Position numbers and translations under genes: made by a program. From Thermoanaerobacteraceae bacterium (GTDB taxonomy: Bacteria > Bacillota > Desulfotomaculia > Desulfotomaculales > Ammonificaceae), in the NCBI GenBank assembly GCA_030016455.1, contig JASEJH010000062.1, positions 1 through 7,996 on the forward strand: a DNA stretch of 7,996 bases, given 5' to 3'. The notes beneath the pieces were generated by a model. The model was given only the letters and a program-made list of their open reading frames with translations, had not been told where the DNA came from and did no database searches. Of the stretch, positions 5,758 to 7,996 are shown piece by piece. The number at the start of each line of letters is the position of its first letter. Within the stretch, counting starts at the first letter, position 1.

Positions 5758-6846
5758 ATTGCGCTTTTGCGCCGGGGCAAGGATCGGCGCCAGTCCCCTC
5801 TCCCGCAGGTACCCGTAGGTGAGCCCGCCGAGCAGGAGGAAACCGGCCACGCCCACCGCCGCGTACAGGTAGCGGACCAGGAGGGAGAACCCCAGCAAAC
5901 TGGCCAGGAAAGCCGCGGCGGCGACCAGCACCGCCACCTGCCGAAACCGGGCGGTGTCGGGGTCTGCCACGCGCGCCGTGAAGCCGTAAAGGTTGGCCAC
6001 CGCCGTAGTGTAGATCTCGGCCAGCAGGACCAGACCGTAGCCTGCCTGCACCAGCGGAGAAAACCGGCCGGCGATGTAAACCATCGGGATCTCGAAGGTG
6101 GCGGCTTCAAAAGGGACGGTCAGGATCGCCAGGTTGATGGCCGTCGCTCCCAGAAAAAGGCCCAGGCCGCCCAAAAGAGCACCCTTCCTGATGGCCGCAG
6201 TGCCGGCTGCTGTAGCGCCGAGCGGTGCCAGGATGCAGACCGACAGCACGAGGTTGTAGGAGACGTAGGCTAGGGCCGACAGCGGCCAGACGGGAATGGC
6301 CGGGTCGGCCTCCTGGGCCCAAAGCTTAATCACCGTAGGGTCGGGCGGGATGCTGGCCAGGGCCGCCACGCTTAAACCGAGGACGGAGACCAGCAGGATT
6401 GGGACCATGAAGCTGATCGAAACGACCACGCCGTAGAAACCCAAGAGGACCGTAATCAGGGAGGCCGCCACGATCAGGATGCTGCCCAGGATCTTGGAAA
6501 GGCCGAACTGTTCGGCAAAGATCGCGCCGGCGCCGGCCGCCATCGCCGTTAAAGCACCAAAAAGGAAAAAGGTGATGACGCCGTCGATCACCCTGCCGAG
6601 ATAAGGGCCGCCGGCCTTTTGGACGATGGCGACGTACGACCGCGCGCGCAGGCGGTGCCCGAGGTCGAGTACGGCGCGACCGAAAAAAACGAAAAGCAAC
6701 CCGGCGAGGATCAGGGCCAGGATGCTTTTCAGGCCGAAAAGGGTGAAAAACTGGAGCACTTCCTGCCCGGAAGCAAATCCGGCTCCCACCACCGTGCCGA
6801 TGTAGGTAGCGGCAATCGTAAATGCAGAAAGCTTTTGTCTACCCAT
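5749..6846 (-). CDS. ykvI: YkvI-family membrane protein (LeuT-fold, probable amino-acid-type carrier)
   Basis: A 365-residue integral membrane protein with about ten hydrophobic segments, resembling the uncharacterised YkvI family (COG3949), distantly related to branched-chain amino-acid and other APC-superfamily carriers. The first helix carries TYIGTVVGAGFASGQEV (residues 14-30). It is broken by a glycine-rich GAGFASGQE motif, typical of the unwound substrate- and ion-binding helix in this fold. The substrate is unknown. The ATG at 6846 is chosen because family similarity begins directly there. Only AAGG, one base from the ATG, stands upstream, so initiation is weak or leaderless; an AT-rich TATATATTT lies just before. 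The gene diverges from thi4 across 166 bp and ends about 106 bp before lspA, which has its own promoter. A role in thiamin-precursor uptake cannot be excluded but has no sequence support. Confidence 0.82.
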   Translation of the reverse strand: MGRQKLSAFTIAATYIGTVVGAGFASGQEVLQFFTLFGLKSILALILAGLLFVFFGRAVLDLGHRLRARSYVAIVQKAGGPYLGRVIDGVITFFLFGALTAMAAGAGAIFAEQFGLSKILGSILIVAASLITVLLGFYGVVVSISFMVPILLVSVLGLSVAALASIPPDPTVIKLWAQEADPAIPVWPLSALAYVSYNLVLSVCILAPLGATAAGTAAIRKGALLGGLGLFLGATAINLAILTVPFEAATFEIPMVYIAGRFSPLVQAGYGLVLLAEIYTTAVANLYGFTARVADPDTARFRQVAVLVAAAAFLASLLGFSLLVRYLYAAVGVAGFLLLGGLTYGYLRERGLAPILAPAQKRNKI

Positions 6847-6913
6847 ACCTTAAATATATATTTTGGAGGCCGGGGGTTTGTTTAACCCTGGGAAAAGCCG
6901 GTTTGCAGCCGCC

Positions 6914-6939
6914 CCCGGGAGCACCCCGGGTCTGTTTTC
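6914..6939 (+). terminator. GC-rich hairpin with T-rich tail upstream of thi4
   Basis: CCCGGG (6914-6919) pairs with CCCGGG (6925-6930) around AGCAC and is followed by TCTGTTTTC on the plus strand. It resembles a rho-independent terminator just before the thi4 promoter and might block read-through into thi4. No plus-strand gene upstream needs it, so an operator or chance is also possible. Confidence 0.3.
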
Positions 6940-6944
6940 ATCCC

Positions 6945-6972
6945 TTGACGTCTCCGCCCGCCGGGATATAAT
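6945..6972 (+). promoter_or_regulatory. Sigma-A-type promoter of thi4
   Basis: A -35 box TTGACG (6945-6950; five of six consensus bases) is separated by 16 bases from a perfect -10 box TATAAT (6967-6972). Transcription would start near 6979, leaving a leader of only about 34 bases. That is too short for a TPP riboswitch, so regulation, if any, is probably at transcription initiation. Confidence 0.8.
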
Positions 6973-7012
6973 AAATTGGTAACGGTGCTTACCGCAGAGA
7001 GGAGTAAACCTG

Positions 7013-7813
7013 TTGGAGAAGCAAATTCCTGAACTTGACGAACGGGCCATTTCCCGGGCGATTATCACCCGCTACCACCAGGACCTGCTTTCCCTGCTTG
7101 AGTTCGACGTGGCGGTGGTCGGTGCCGGGCCCTCCGGACTGTCGGCCGCATTCTACCTGGCGCGGGACGGGTTTAGGACTGTGGTTTTCGAGCGGCGGTT
7201 GAGCGTGGGCGGCGGGATGTGGGGCGGGGCGATGATGTTTAACCGGATCGTCTTTCAGGAAGCGGCCCGCGGGGTTTTTGAAGAGGTCGGGATCCGCTTT
7301 GAGGAGTTTGAGCCCGGTTACTATACCGCGCACGCAGTAGAAGCAGTTGCAGGGTTTACTTACGCCGCCTGCCGGGCCGGGGCGCTGATCATGAACCTGG
7401 TTACGGTGGAAGACGTGGTCCTGCGCGAAGAAGTGGTGGCGGGACTGGTGCTGAACTGGACCGCGGTCGGGATGGCCGGGCTCCACATTGACCCGCTGGC
7501 TGTCCGGTGCCGCTGTGTGCTGGACGCCACCGGACACGATGCGCAGGTGGTGCGCATTCTGGCGGAGAAAGACGGCGTTGCGCTCAGGGTACCCGGCGGG
7601 GGGGTCCGCGGCGAGAGGTCCCTCTGGGCCGAGATCGGTGAAAGGCAGATCCTGGAGCACACCGGTGAAGTCTACCCCGGGCTTTACGTCGCCGGGATGG
7701 CGGCCAACGCCGTGGCGGGTGGCTACCGGATGGGCCCTGTTTTTGGGGGGATGGTCCTTTCCGGCAGAAAGGTGGCCGGGCAGATCGCCGAAGCGCTCCG
7801 GAGCACGGTTTAA
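7013..7813 (+). CDS. thi4: Thi4-family thiazole synthase, predicted sulfide-dependent
   Basis: Makes the thiazole half of thiamin from NAD, glycine and sulfur; archaeal members have been mislabelled ribose-1,5-bisphosphate isomerase. The 266-residue protein has an FAD/NAD-type Rossmann start VAVVGAGPSGLSAAF (33-47), E60 at the end of the second strand, the GGGMWGGAMMF loop (66-76), DATGHDA (171-177) and the glycine-rich C-terminus GMAANAVAGGYRMGPVFGG. In yeast Thi4 a cysteine donates its sulfur and the enzyme is inactivated. Here the equivalent site reads AGLHIDP, with His158 in that position, as in methanogen enzymes that use free sulfide catalytically. The start is TTG (7013-7015), with AGAGGAG (6998-7004) 8 bases upstream. 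No thiamin genes stand beside it in the window. Confidence 0.93.
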   Translation: MEKQIPELDERAISRAIITRYHQDLLSLLEFDVAVVGAGPSGLSAAFYLARDGFRTVVFERRLSVGGGMWGGAMMFNRIVFQEAARGVFEEVGIRFEEFEPGYYTAHAVEAVAGFTYAACRAGALIMNLVTVEDVVLREEVVAGLVLNWTAVGMAGLHIDPLAVRCRCVLDATGHDAQVVRILAEKDGVALRVPGGGVRGERSLWAEIGERQILEHTGEVYPGLYVAGMAANAVAGGYRMGPVFGGMVLSGRKVAGQIAEALRSTV

Positions 7814-7828
7814 AAAAATACTGGCTTA

Positions 7829-7857
7829 TTGACTTAAAGGGTTGCGCATGGTAAAAA
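7829..7857 (+). promoter_or_regulatory. Possible promoter before the last gene
   Basis: TTGACT (7829-7834; five of six -35 bases) is followed after 17 bases by TAAAAA (7852-7857; four of six -10 bases). It would start transcription near 7864, about 25 bases before the ATG at 7889. The -10 box is poor and overlaps the alternative start at 7848. Confidence 0.35.
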
Positions 7858-7888
7858 CAGATAAGAAAGGCCGTGAAGGGGAAAAAGG

Positions 7889-7996
7889 ATGGCCGTGCCT
7901 CCCCAGCGAGCCGGGGAGGGTGGAAGCCCGGCGGAAGGACGCCATCCGGGCCGCCCCGGAGCCGGGAGCGGAAAGGCGGGCGACCTGCTCGTCGAG
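7889..7996 (+). CDS. Partial ORF at right edge, unidentified
   Basis: Not recognised. The ATG at 7889 has AAGGGG (7876-7881) seven bases upstream. It begins exactly where base composition shifts from AT-rich to very GC-rich, and 36 codons run open to the window edge, ending GAGSGKAGDLLVE. An alternative start is the ATG at 7848 (AAAGGG six bases upstream) in another frame, also open to the edge and encoding a basic, hydrophilic MVKTDKKGREGEKGWP peptide. All three plus frames are open here, so the frame cannot be fixed from composition. The 5' part holds GC-rich hairpins: 7898-7904 with 7913-7919, and 7926-7933 with 7940-7951. A structured leader RNA is therefore also conceivable. Confidence 0.35.
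   Translation, partial: MAVPPQRAGEGGSPAEGRHPGRPGAGSGKAGDLLVE

Noticed and set aside
6989..7660. 223-residue minus-strand ORF opposite thi4
   Set aside because: It is antisense to a full-length Thi4 with all motifs, is rich in Pro/His/Arg, and has no ribosome binding site supporting it.
1..7996. CRISPR array, tRNA or rRNA genes, prophage or toxin-antitoxin module
   Set aside because: No regularly spaced repeats, tRNA-like cloverleaf, rRNA segment, phage gene or small toxin/antitoxin pair was seen.

Overview
The window looks like chromosomal DNA of a moderately GC-rich, anaerobic Firmicute. A relative of Pelotomaculum, Desulfotomaculum or Thermincola would fit. This is inferred from gene content: a CdaA-type diadenylate cyclase, a YqhV-like protein, an lspA-rluD pair as in Bacillus, a ComA-type phosphosulfolactate synthase, a YkvI-like carrier, and an archaeal-type Thi4 thiazole synthase that suits a sulfide-rich anaerobe. 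Four of the nine protein genes (yqhV-like, lspA, rluD, thi4) appear to start with TTG, each behind a recognisable ribosome binding site.

Layout. Positions 1-439 are the 3' end of a group II intron: the C-terminal part of its maturase, then RNA domains V and VI. About 100 bp later comes cdaA (+), without its usual partners cdaR and glmM on the visible side. It converges with a small yqhV-like membrane protein gene (-). A 460-bp gene-free stretch (1667-2127) follows and holds a 114-bp imperfect palindrome, probably a non-autonomous repeat element. Next, on the plus strand, are an MFS exporter and comA. The comA stop codon overlaps the stop codon of rluD, which lies on the minus strand in a translationally coupled lspA-rluD operon with its own sigma-A-type promoter. 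Further right, ykvI (-) and thi4 (+) diverge; thi4 has a very good promoter. The last 110 bases are very GC-rich and probably begin another plus-strand gene, cut by the window edge.

How the genes relate. lspA (signal peptidase II) and rluD (23S rRNA pseudouridine synthase) form one operon. The others look like separate units: c-di-AMP signalling, export, sulfolactate synthesis, amino-acid-like transport and thiamin thiazole synthesis. I see no integrated new defence or metabolic system. The points most worth a second look are the palindromic element, the predicted sulfide-using Thi4, the orphan cdaA beside an intron, and the unresolved right end.
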